Shown: one piece after another, positions 45,206 through 53,684 of the stretch
How positions within the stretch are numbered: the first letter of the stretch is position 1
How the letters are laid out: each line of letters opens with the position of its first letter
From: Candidatus Poribacteria bacterium
GTDB taxonomy: Bacteria; Poribacteria; WGA-4E; WGA-3G
Assembly: GCA_958295815.1 (NCBI GenBank)
Contig: OY282374.1
Location: 4,678,682-4,742,681 of the forward strand
DNA length: 64,000 nucleotides
Direction of reading: 5' to 3'
Notes under the pieces: model-generated
The model's database searches: none
What the model was told of the DNA's origin: nothing
What the model saw: the letters and a program-made list of their open reading frames with translations, nothing else
Position numbers and translations under genes: made by a program

Positions 45206-46873
45206 ATGAAAAACCAAAACCGAGTCTACATACGCAAGATTTCTGCTATATCCGCCCGGATAATGCGATCTCGACGCAGCCTATTTTCCGTCCTGGTTCT
45301 CGGCATATTTCTGTCGGGATGCTCAGGTCTGCTTGGCAAAAAGACTGCACTGATGGCGTCAGCTCCTGTCCAGCCCACTTTCGAGCAGCACGAGATCGAC
45401 ACGGGCACAGCGAAACGCCAGACCGTTTTGACAGGATTTCTTCTCGGCAATGCTATCGCGGAAATTGTAGTCGTGACCGTTGACGAAAATGAAAAACGGC
45501 ACTTGCACATCTACGCGTTTAGTAACAATACTTGGGGACTGAGACTTGACACGACACTCCGTCCCGAAGTGTTGTTTGTCGATATTGCAAACATCGGCGG
45601 GCGCGATCGGTTGCTCACCTATGCGCACGGTCACCTGAACTGGTTCGATCCAGACGCAGCGGTAGAACGTGCTCTGGTGAAAATCACTACGAACTACAAC
45701 GCAACGGAGAAGGGTAGTATTCCCTATATCGACATCACGCGAGACGTAAACAACGACGGCTTCGACGACCTCGTAGTGCCGGATATCGATGGTTTCTGGA
45801 TAGCCACGCAATTGGACAACGGTTCATTCGCCGACCCAATAAAACTCGGACCGCCCGACCCCTTTCTCGACAAGACTACTTTGGATGATTCGCGCAGCTA
45901 CCGCGAGATAGGGATAAACCCTTTGACTGTCCGCTGGTATCTGAGTCGTCTCCATCAGATGGACTATGACCAAGACGGACGCAGCGATCTCGTGTTCTGG
46001 AACGCCGACCATTTCGAGGTTTATCGCCAAGACGGACGCGGCATGTTTTCATCAGTGGCTGAGACCTTTACTGTTGACATCCCATTCGACACCGACGGTG
46101 CCTACTCGATCGCCTTTGGCTTCAGCGATGAGAATATGTTCTCGTTGATCTTTGGTTTCAGAGAGAAGACGAAGCGGAGAGTGCTGCACACGTTCCGAGA
46201 TCTGAACGGGGACGGCGTTTCCGACTTGGTTATCCACGCGTTAGAGGGACGGAGTCTTGGGAAACAGCGCAGCCTGTATGAAGTACATTTCGGCACGTCA
46301 ACACCCAATGGCATCGTGTTCACACGGGATGTTAGCACGACAATTCGACCCCGCGGCACCGCTGGAGGATTGCAGCCTTGGGGCTATTCGTCGCAGTGGC
46401 TACAAGATTTCAATAGAGATGGTGAGATTGACATTCTGTTCATGGACGTCCAGACCGGACTCGTCGGGATGAGCCGTGCGATGTTCGGCAAATCTATAGC
46501 AATAAATCTCGAATTGTATCGTATGGAAAACGGCACTTACCCTAAGAAACCCACTACCACACGTAAAATCAGACCGGCTCTCAACCCTTTCGAGGCACAC
46601 AGAGTCTTCTTCCCAGCCGTCCTGTTGAGCGATGCGAACGGGGATGGACGCTCCGACCTGCTGGTCGGGAAGAACTGGGAAAAACTTCACGTCTTTCTCG
46701 GCGTACCTGGACCCGAACTATTAGCACAGACCCCTCAAAAAGTGGCAGTCCCCATGCCTAACGACGAAAGAAACATCCGATTGGTGGACCTCAACACGGA
46801 TAACAAGCAAGACATCCTTATTCACTATCCGTCCACCGAATCTAATCAGGTAACACTACTGATTGCTCAATAA
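45206..46873 (+). CDS. FG-GAP/VCBS-repeat lipoprotein (copy B)
   Basis: A 555-residue paralogue of the 43419 gene product. Lipobox FLSGC near residue 38. Calcium loops DYDQDGRSDLVFW, DLNGDGVSDLVIH, DFNRDGEIDILFM, DANGDGRSDLLVG and DLNTDNKQDILIH. The segment RPEVLFVDIANIGGRDRLLTY and others are shared with copy A. A small outer-membrane-like gene follows after 18 bases. Confidence 0.85.
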   Translation: MKNQNRVYIRKISAISARIMRSRRSLFSVLVLGIFLSGCSGLLGKKTALMASAPVQPTFEQHEIDTGTAKRQTVLTGFLLGNAIAEIVVVTVDENEKRHLHIYAFSNNTWGLRLDTTLRPEVLFVDIANIGGRDRLLTYAHGHLNWFDPDAAVERALVKITTNYNATEKGSIPYIDITRDVNNDGFDDLVVPDIDGFWIATQLDNGSFADPIKLGPPDPFLDKTTLDDSRSYREIGINPLTVRWYLSRLHQMDYDQDGRSDLVFWNADHFEVYRQDGRGMFSSVAETFTVDIPFDTDGAYSIAFGFSDENMFSLIFGFREKTKRRVLHTFRDLNGDGVSDLVIHALEGRSLGKQRSLYEVHFGTSTPNGIVFTRDVSTTIRPRGTAGGLQPWGYSSQWLQDFNRDGEIDILFMDVQTGLVGMSRAMFGKSIAINLELYRMENGTYPKKPTTTRKIRPALNPFEAHRVFFPAVLLSDANGDGRSDLLVGKNWEKLHVFLGVPGPELLAQTPQKVAVPMPNDERNIRLVDLNTDNKQDILIHYPSTESNQVTLLIAQ

Positions 46874-46891
46874 ACAAAAAGGAGTAAAACA

Positions 46892-47419
46892 ATGAAACAC
46901 ACAATTTTATTTCTAACCTGCATGCTTGTAGGCATAACCCTCAGTCTCTCAGTTCAGGCGGAAGAAAATAATCTCACCAAAGATTTCGGTATCGGGCTTC
47001 AGGGAGCTACTTCTGAGTTTGGCGGAATTAGTTTTCGCTATACCGGATTGGCACCCGTATATCTTCAAACCATTGGACGTTTTATCCTCAACGATCAGAA
47101 CAGCGACCACATGTTCGGGGGCGGCATTTCGTATGCCATATTTGAGCACCAGAGCAGGTGGAACACATCACGGCTCTATTTCACCTTAGAAGGCGGCTGG
47201 CGATATAAACAAGAGCCTGATCAGCGAGAAGAAATTGTCACAGCCACGACCCTCGGAGGCGGCGTCGCTTTTGGAGGTGAACTTGTGTTTTCGCTTGGCG
47301 GAATCCCTCTCGGCTTGAACGTAGGAGTCGGTCAAGGATTCGGTAGGGAAAAAACCAACTCTCAATCCAAAGGTCTCGCTGGCGTTTACGTAGGAATGGG
47401 CATACACGCCTATTTTTAG
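46892..47419 (+). CDS. Small outer-membrane beta-barrel-like protein
   Basis: A 175-residue protein with a signal peptide (residues 1-23, ending VQAEE). The mature chain alternates glycine and aromatic strands (FGGISFRYTG, RLYFTLEGGWRY, VAFGGELVFSLGG) and ends in AYF, the C-terminal aromatic common to outer-membrane barrels. Family unknown. It is 18 bases downstream of copy B, so it belongs to the TetR-linked surface operon. Confidence 0.7.
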   Translation: MKHTILFLTCMLVGITLSLSVQAEENNLTKDFGIGLQGATSEFGGISFRYTGLAPVYLQTIGRFILNDQNSDHMFGGGISYAIFEHQSRWNTSRLYFTLEGGWRYKQEPDQREEIVTATTLGGGVAFGGELVFSLGGIPLGLNVGVGQGFGREKTNSQSKGLAGVYVGMGIHAYF

Positions 47420-47475
47420 GTGAGCGTATTGCCTTATCGACAGATTTGGTGTATAATTCCGCTAAGAGAAAAAAC

Positions 47476-47536
47476 GGACAGACGGATCCAGTTATGATGC
47501 GAGTTAGCAGACTCGGGCAAATGGATCCGCTTGTCC
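47476..47536 (+). promoter_or_regulatory. Structured leader upstream of the SDR gene
   Basis: GGACAGACGGATCCA (47476-47490) and TGGATCCGCTTGTCC (47522-47536) form a 15-bp stem with two mismatches. The loop holds a smaller GAGT...ACTC hairpin. A TATAAT box lies at about 47452-47457, upstream of the stem, so the hairpin would be in the RNA. A 25-codon frame starting ATGATGCGAG inside the hairpin is present but of doubtful meaning. Confidence 0.45.
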
Positions 47537-47643
47537 CAGATTACTTTAGAGAGCAGAAAAGCCGTTGATACCAAGAACGATTCGCGGAACTTACGTCGAA
47601 ACAGCAATTTCTTCAAGGAGATAATTATCGACTGGGGGTAACT

Positions 47644-48528
47644 ATGAACGTTTTAACCGACAAAACTGCATTCATAACAGGCGGTGCTCAGGGAATTGGC
47701 TTGGGAATCGCTAAAGCCTGCTTGAAGGAAGGAATGCAGGTGGTAATAGCAGACATCAAAACCGAGCAACTCAAAGTCGCTGAATCAACCTTGGATAGCC
47801 CGGAAAATGTTCTTGCTATCGAACTTGACGTTAGCGACCGAGACGCGATGGAAGCCGCGGCGGACAAGACAGAGGCGGTGTTTGAAAAGGTGCACGTTGT
47901 TTGTAACAACGCCGGTATCGGTTCTGGGGGACCTGTGGTGTCAGTTCCGTGGGAAAATTGGCATCCGGTAATGGATACAAATTTGCACGGCATATTGAAC
48001 GGCGTACAGGTATTCGTTCCACGGATAACGCGGCACGGAGAAGGTGGACACATCGTCAACACCGCTTCCATCACAGGATTTGCGCAGCAGGGACGTGGCG
48101 TTCCTTATGGGGTTAGCAAAGCCGGTGTCATCGCACTGACCGAAGTTCTACGTGTGGAATTAGCGGGTGAGCATGCTAAGGACCGCTGGCAAAACATGTA
48201 TGGTGCCGGAACCGACCGATGGGACGGAAAGACCCCACCGGAGTCACTCATTTCTGCTTCAGTGCTCTGCCCTGATTCTGTGGATACGGAAATCTCGCCA
48301 TTCTATACGAACCCAAAGGATGACGCAGCGACCCGGCAACGAAAAATCGAATGGCTGAGACGCTTGGACATTGAGCTAATCAAGCCCGATCTGGTCGGCG
48401 AACAAGTGGTAAACGGCATTCGTAACGATGAGCTTTACATTTTCTGCGATGGGTATGGCTCTCGCAGATTGGTTAGGCAGCGCACTCAGGCGATGCTGGA
48501 TGCGTTTGACCGGCAGTTCCCTGAATAA
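47644..48528 (+). CDS. Short-chain dehydrogenase/reductase
   Basis: A 294-residue Rossmann SDR. The N-terminal site is TAFITGGAQGIGLGIA (TG-x3-G-x-G). The NNAG motif appears as VVCNNAGIGSGG. The catalytic Ser is in NTASITGFA and Tyr-Lys in YGVSKAGVIAL. It is somewhat longer than the classic 250 residues because of a C-terminal extension. Substrate unknown. Confidence 0.9.
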   Translation: MNVLTDKTAFITGGAQGIGLGIAKACLKEGMQVVIADIKTEQLKVAESTLDSPENVLAIELDVSDRDAMEAAADKTEAVFEKVHVVCNNAGIGSGGPVVSVPWENWHPVMDTNLHGILNGVQVFVPRITRHGEGGHIVNTASITGFAQQGRGVPYGVSKAGVIALTEVLRVELAGEHAKDRWQNMYGAGTDRWDGKTPPESLISASVLCPDSVDTEISPFYTNPKDDAATRQRKIEWLRRLDIELIKPDLVGEQVVNGIRNDELYIFCDGYGSRRLVRQRTQAMLDAFDRQFPE

Positions 48529-48547
48529 CGTTGGATTTCACGCCCGT

Positions 48548-49453
48548 TCAACTCGACCTACGCGCTCGCTGCGCCAAGACCTGCGCTTCCCACTCTTCCC
48601 ACGTGGGTTTATCACCTTCAGTGAGTACGACAAGCGGCACCATACCGCCTCTCAATTCTTTATTTTTTATGAACTCAGCGGCTTCACGCTCCTTAACAGT
48701 CATATCAGCCGTATCGGGTGTAGGGAAATAGCGGAAGTCAATACTCCAACGGGATTTTCGCGTTGTATTCAGCTTGCTGGTATGCACAGTAAGGTTCGTC
48801 ATAAACAGGGCACCACCGGGTTTAAGGGGAACGGGGACTGGTGTGCCACGTGCCTCAACATCTTCTTCCATCCGGATGTTTGCATCCGCATCTCGCGCAC
48901 CGTCGAGTAATCCCCAACGGTGGCTGCCCGGAATGACCCAGCAACACCCATTCTCGACCGTTGCTTCGACCAGCGGCACCCATACCGTGACCATGTGGAG
49001 ACTCTCTGTGTGTTTCTCCTTTTTCCCGATAGTTGCCTGGTCGAGATATTGGCTGTCTTGGTGCCACGGGAACGAGGTAATCACGCTTCCGGGGAGTTTT
49101 GTCCGCAATGCAGGCGTACCAATATTCGAGACTTCAGAGCCCAAAAGAAGCCGTAGCACATTAAGCACACCGGGGAGGTTGTAGAGATCATAAAACTCAC
49201 GTCCGAACATACCAAACGACCAATTGCGAGGTAAGATGTCCAACTCTTCGCAGATCGCAGCATACCGCCGCACAAAGGACTCGTCTTCATAAAGCGACGA
49301 CAACTTACCTTCACTATACAACTCACGGCTATACCCATCAACTTTTGCTTTGATAAAGTCGCGCATTGGCTCTAAATCTCGGTCATCAATAATGTCTTCG
49401 AGGACCACGTAACCGTCGCGTTCATAAGCGGTTTTGATTTCTTGATCTGTCAT
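48548..49453 (-). CDS. Phytanoyl-CoA dioxygenase (PhyH)-family enzyme 2
   Basis: A 301-residue Fe(II)/2-oxoglutarate dioxygenase. The iron ligands are in SFPWHQDSQYLD (H-x-D) and NLTVHTSKLNTTRKSRWSID (distal His plus Arg). GCCWVIPGSHRWG is the typical central strand of the family. It is clearly a different paralogue from the 40756 gene product. AAGGAG precedes the ATG. It converges on the SDR gene; the pair may act on the same class of small molecule. Confidence 0.9.
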   Translation of the reverse strand: MTDQEIKTAYERDGYVVLEDIIDDRDLEPMRDFIKAKVDGYSRELYSEGKLSSLYEDESFVRRYAAICEELDILPRNWSFGMFGREFYDLYNLPGVLNVLRLLLGSEVSNIGTPALRTKLPGSVITSFPWHQDSQYLDQATIGKKEKHTESLHMVTVWVPLVEATVENGCCWVIPGSHRWGLLDGARDADANIRMEEDVEARGTPVPVPLKPGGALFMTNLTVHTSKLNTTRKSRWSIDFRYFPTPDTADMTVKEREAAEFIKNKELRGGMVPLVVLTEGDKPTWEEWEAQVLAQRARRSS

Positions 49454-49583
49454 TAGTTAATCTCCTTCTGTTACTGTTGCACAATCTCAAAGGCTATGTT
49501 ATCATGAATGCTCAGCAAACGCAATACTTATTGATTTTTCAATAAGGCTATTTAGTTTTCGGCTATTTTGTCCATTTTCATAG

Positions 49584-49646
49584 GAAAGTCGCGATCAGGA
49601 ACTTGCTCCTACATGGAAAAGTCGGGAATCGGAGTTCCCTCCTACA
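49584..49646. repeat. Two direct copies of GAAAGTCGsGA...CTCCTACA
   Basis: GAAAGTCGCGATCAGGAACT...CTCCTACA (49584-49613) and the related GAAAAGTCGGGAATCGGAGT...CTCCTACA (49616-49646) are imperfect tandem copies, each with short AGGA/TCCT pairing. Confidence 0.5.
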
Positions 49647-49701
49647 GAAGAACTGAATGACCCTAATTTTTCAACTAATTTCATAAACGAAAGGGAAAGA
49701 C

Positions 49702-50835
49702 ATGAAAATCACCGATGTAAAAGCGATGACCCTAAAAGGCTACAAACAGTGGAACTACGTCCAGATTGAAACTGACGAAGGATTGACGGGGATAGGCGAG
49801 GCACATCCTGGGGCAGGGATCGCCGAAATTATTCTGCAGTTTAAGCGGATACTCGTAGGGGCAGATCCGAGAAATATTGAACCGCTCTACAATCGCATGA
49901 TTGGTGCAGCGAGCAACAGATACGCTATGGGTTTATCGGCTATTGGTGGGATAGAAACCGCACTCTGGGATCTGCTCGGAAAAAGCCTCGGCGTGCCGGT
50001 CTATCAGTTGTTAGGTGGGAAGTACCGGGACCGGATCCGGCTCTACGCCGATGTCGGACATGGAAAGGGAAACACACCAGAGGGTTGGGCACAGCGAGCC
50101 AGAGAAGGCGTTTCAGACGGTTACCAAGCCATCAAATTCGACATCGATAACTCCGCAAACGAACTCAAACAGGATGCGGTTAACAGGGAATTAAGTACAG
50201 CGGAATTGCATAAAATGACCGCATTGGTCGCCGCCGCACGCGAGGCTGCCGGTGATGCGATCGACATCAGTATCGACTGCCATAGTCTATTCAGCACCCA
50301 CTCAGCGATGAAACTTGCTGAACGTTTAGAACCGTTCGATTTAATGTTTTTGGAAGACCCCGTGCCGAACGATAACGTTGAAGCGATGTCGAAGGTCACT
50401 GCGGCAACTTCTATCCCGATCTGTACCGGTGAGTTCCTATTTCGTCGAGATGGTTTCAGAGAACTAATTCAAGCACAAGCCTGCGATATGCTTCATGTCG
50501 ATGTGTCTGGAACAGGTGGGATACTCGAAGCGAAGAAGATTGCAGATCTCGCAGACCTCTATTACATACCGTTCGCCGCACACAATATTACATCACCAAT
50601 TGGGATGACAGCGACGGCACACGTTTGCGCTGCCGTTCGGAATTTCATCGTTATGGAACTCCCGTATCACGCCGATCAGGTAGAATGGCGATGGGATCTC
50701 GCAATCTCTAACGAACCGCTCATGCAAGATAGCGTATTTGTGGTGCCAGAGCAACCGGGATTGGGTGTGGAAATAAACGCGGATGTCGCAAGGGAACATT
50801 TGATGCCCGGATCCGACCACTTCGGTGTTGCTTAA
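49702..50835 (+). CDS. Mandelate racemase/muconate lactonizing-type enolase-superfamily enzyme
   Basis: A 377-residue protein. The N-terminal capping domain leads to a barrel with metal ligands DISIDCH (Asp), FLEDPVPND (Glu) and CTGEFLF (Glu), and a catalytic-type His in FAAHNITSP. The family dehydrates sugar acids or racemises alpha-hydroxy acids; the motif set resembles the sugar-acid dehydratases (galactonate-dehydratase type). AAAGGG precedes the ATG. Confidence 0.9.
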   Translation: MKITDVKAMTLKGYKQWNYVQIETDEGLTGIGEAHPGAGIAEIILQFKRILVGADPRNIEPLYNRMIGAASNRYAMGLSAIGGIETALWDLLGKSLGVPVYQLLGGKYRDRIRLYADVGHGKGNTPEGWAQRAREGVSDGYQAIKFDIDNSANELKQDAVNRELSTAELHKMTALVAAAREAAGDAIDISIDCHSLFSTHSAMKLAERLEPFDLMFLEDPVPNDNVEAMSKVTAATSIPICTGEFLFRRDGFRELIQAQACDMLHVDVSGTGGILEAKKIADLADLYYIPFAAHNITSPIGMTATAHVCAAVRNFIVMELPYHADQVEWRWDLAISNEPLMQDSVFVVPEQPGLGVEINADVAREHLMPGSDHFGVA

Positions 50836-50891
50836 TCACACTATTATAGCAAAGCCTGAATACATAGGATGTATAGATTTACTTCCCCGCT

Positions 50892-50912
50892 GGCGAGGTT
50901 TCTAACCTCGCC
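50892..50912. repeat. GGCGAGGTT...AACCTCGCC hairpin
   Basis: Perfect 9-bp arms separated by three bases, between the convergent enolase-superfamily and TolB-like genes. Confidence 0.6.
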
Positions 50913-51025
50913 ACTAATACCGTCTTAGCAATCACCGTTGCTTTTGAGCGTTCCCCATAAGGTTGATGGGATTCGCACCAAATGTACAGGAAAACCCACA
51001 CGCAATCTGACCAATAGTTCAAATT

Positions 51026-52015
51026 TCATCTCATCTGATTTTGTTTTATTGTTCCCCACACTGTTACCAACTTTTTCTGTGGCGAAACTGCCAATGGCAG
51101 CGGCTGCCAAGACGGGCTCATATTCCTTCCATCCTGATTTTCAGTGAGTTTAACGACATTAGAACCGTTGGTATTCATCACATAAATATCATATTTGCCC
51201 TCTCGGTCTGAAGTAAAGGCGATTCGCCTACCATCCGGAGACCACGCCGCCTGATAATCTACAAAATTTACATTATGCGTCAGTTGCGTGGTATTAGAAC
51301 CGTCCGCATCCATCACATAGATTTCAAAATCCCCATCGCGTATTGAAGTGAAAGCTATACGCTTTCCATCCGGAGACCACGCCGCACCGCTGTCCCATGG
51401 CACTAAGTTTTTCGTCAGTTGAATAAGTCTGCCACGACCAACTTCCATCACATAGATTTCACGATCACCATCACGATCTGAGGTGAAGGCGATTTTCGTT
51501 CCATCCGGCGACCAATCCGGGTGACGGTCTGCCATTCCATGTCGTGTGAGATTGATTTGATTGGTGCCATCGGCATCCATCACATAGATCTCCTCATTCC
51601 CACGGTTTGAGCCATAGACGATTCGTTTGCCATCTGGAGACCAGTCAGCACCAAAGTCCCCTGACGGATGTTGTGTGAGATTAGTGATGTTCGAGCCATC
51701 AGCATTCATCACATAGATGTCATAAACACCATTTGGACTCGAAGTAAAAGTGATTCGCTTGCCATCCGGCGACCAAGACGGACCACCATCTGACGCCGAT
51801 CTTTTGGTGAGCCTCACAGGGTTTGTCCCATCGTCATTCATCACATAGATATTATATGTAAAATCAGCAAAATCCCGACTCGATTGAAACGCAATCTTCA
51901 TGGTATCCGCTAATACATGATTTGCTAATACCATGAGAAGCCCCACCAATAGCGTCAAAAACCATCTCTGTATACAGAGTACCTTTATGATTTGTTTTGG
52001 AAATGACATTTTCAC
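51026..52015 (-). CDS. Secreted TolB-like WD40 (PD40) propeller with C-terminal WG tail
   Basis: About 329 residues. Signal peptide (RWFLTLLVGLLMVLANHVLA). About six PD40 units follow, each with WSPDGKRI[AT]FTS and [ED]IYVM[DN]ADGSN, as in TolB and related propellers. The end VSPQKKLVTVWGTIKQ carries the tail found on three other secreted proteins. I use the GTG at 52015, five bases after AGGAGG; an in-frame ATG follows two codons later. Unlike real TolB there is no Tol-Pal gene cluster. Confidence 0.85.
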   Translation of the reverse strand: MKMSFPKQIIKVLCIQRWFLTLLVGLLMVLANHVLADTMKIAFQSSRDFADFTYNIYVMNDDGTNPVRLTKRSASDGGPSWSPDGKRITFTSSPNGVYDIYVMNADGSNITNLTQHPSGDFGADWSPDGKRIVYGSNRGNEEIYVMDADGTNQINLTRHGMADRHPDWSPDGTKIAFTSDRDGDREIYVMEVGRGRLIQLTKNLVPWDSGAAWSPDGKRIAFTSIRDGDFEIYVMDADGSNTTQLTHNVNFVDYQAAWSPDGRRIAFTSDREGKYDIYVMNTNGSNVVKLTENQDGRNMSPSWQPLPLAVSPQKKLVTVWGTIKQNQMR

Positions 52016-52123
52016 AATTACCTCCTTTCCGACCAACACAGCGTTCATTTTCTACCATCATAACTCTCCAACATTAGGATCAGCAGATAGTGTACCAGAC
52101 ATTGGTGTCGCAGAGAAATAGGT

Positions 52124-52834
52124 TTAGTTTACAGGAAGCTGATCTGGAACAGAGATCCGTCCAGAACCTGTAACATACGTATAGATCGTATTTCTCTTCA
52201 GCACGCCAAACAAATGTTTTTCGTAAAACGACAATTCATCTAAAGGCAAACGGACCTCGTGTAGCTCCTTGTAGAAGTTTTGGTCTACGTATGCCCACAC
52301 ACCATCCCATCTGTTGATAACCCCTGCTTCTTCTCGTGCCTCCAAGATATGGGAGAGAATACCACCTGATAAATTATATTCTGCGATGCTGGTCTGTACC
52401 CGAGAAATATAGGCGTTGGAATAAATAAGCGTCTCATTGTTAAGCCAAAGCATGCCATCGTTGAGAATCTGTGTTGGCTCACCGAGTTCTTCAACACTCC
52501 GCTTGATAATATTCTCAGCACCTTGCACGGGTTGAGTCGTGATATAACCCGCCGCTCGCAGTCGATCATCTTTAAAGGTATAAACAATCTTCACAGGTAT
52601 ATTGCTAATGTGATGATTGAAAACAAGCGTGTTCCCTTTTCGGAGGAACAATCGCTTTCCCGATTCTGCCAGCAATACCCGTTCCGGCGTGTAGCCCCAC
52701 CGCGTTTTGCGAAAATGGTAAGGTTGATTCGATTCGGTTAACATTGGTCCCAAGTTCGCGCACCCCAGAGAGAGAATTATCGGAACTAACAACAAGATTC
52801 TTTTGAATTCAGATAAACCGCTACAGTCTCTCAT
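52124..52834 (-). CDS. Lipoprotein of unknown function
   Basis: A 236-residue protein with lipobox ILSLGC near residue 25. The mature part has a SmpA-like mid segment (YHFRKTRWGYTPERVLLAE, VKIVYTFKDDRLRAAGYIT) but no family can be named with confidence. AAGGAG precedes the ATG. It is 46 bases from the next lipoprotein gene, on the same strand. Confidence 0.75.
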   Translation of the reverse strand: MRDCSGLSEFKRILLLVPIILSLGCANLGPMLTESNQPYHFRKTRWGYTPERVLLAESGKRLFLRKGNTLVFNHHISNIPVKIVYTFKDDRLRAAGYITTQPVQGAENIIKRSVEELGEPTQILNDGMLWLNNETLIYSNAYISRVQTSIAEYNLSGGILSHILEAREEAGVINRWDGVWAYVDQNFYKELHEVRLPLDELSFYEKHLFGVLKRNTIYTYVTGSGRISVPDQLPVN

Positions 52835-52880
52835 TTCACTTCTCCTTCAGATTGAGCACATATAGGTTACCCAACTGGCA

Positions 52881-53561
52881 TTAACGACTTCTCACACTAA
52901 TCCGTTGAAACGCTTCTGTGGGTAAATATTTCCCTAACATCTCTCGAACCTTTGCTTCCGTGAGCTGCTGAGGTGTAATCAAAACACATTTGCTCCGCGA
53001 ACTCGCCGCCCAATACATCTGAAAATTCTCATAACTCACCCGACGCTCGCCAAGATTAACCGGGTTTTGCAAGAATACCTCGCTCAACTGATCATTGTAA
53101 GCAGACACCGGCACAATTTCGGGTCTCCGTCCTTGCAATTGAATCATTACAATAGGTGCCCATCCTTCAGCGACAAATGCCTTCAGGATATCAAACGAAC
53201 TATTAGAGATAACAGCGATATGCTGCACTTTAGCCCGTGTTGACGCATAAAAATCGTCCAATCCACCTTTACTAATGTCCGCGGGTCGTCTAAAAACGTT
53301 CCTGACGTAAGGCAACTTGCGCAAATCAACAGCAGCAGCTTCCGGTAAGCTCGCCTCGGTGTGTATTGATTCCGATGGCATCGTCTCTGTCGCAGCAGAC
53401 ACCGTCTCAGGGACATAGTACTGTCCTTTAGGTGCTGGACCGCAACCTATTACCAAAACTACGAAAACGACCGACGCAATACAAACACGCAATAGCGAAT
53501 ACGAAAAACTTGCAACCAACACTCGATGGATCTCTCTAAGGAAAAACAGATGGCGTTGCAT
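52881..53561 (-). CDS. Lipoprotein with peptidase-C39-like fold remnant
   Basis: A 226-residue protein. An N-terminal hydrophobic stretch ends in VLVIGCG, a lipobox. The segment FVAEGWAPIVMIQLQGR and SAYNDQLSEVFLQNP resembles C39-like cysteine peptidase folds, but I do not see a clear catalytic Cys in its expected place, so it may be a binding or inactive homologue. AAGGAG precedes the ATG. Confidence 0.6.
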   Translation of the reverse strand: MQRHLFFLREIHRVLVASFSYSLLRVCIASVVFVVLVIGCGPAPKGQYYVPETVSAATETMPSESIHTEASLPEAAAVDLRKLPYVRNVFRRPADISKGGLDDFYASTRAKVQHIAVISNSSFDILKAFVAEGWAPIVMIQLQGRRPEIVPVSAYNDQLSEVFLQNPVNLGERRVSYENFQMYWAASSRSKCVLITPQQLTEAKVREMLGKYLPTEAFQRISVRSR

Positions 53562-53684
53562 GATTTCACCACTCCTTCTTAAAGCATTATCTGATTACTT
53601 AATTGTAACGACACAATTTTGAAGCGAAAACTGTGCATAACGCAAAAAACGAATATTCGCAGGTTTGTAATTGCACAGGCGAAA

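Noticed and set aside
47494..47568. 25-codon frame in the SDR leader
   Set aside because: Not accepted as a gene because it sits inside a hairpin and lacks a clear ribosome site; mentioned only in the leader finding.
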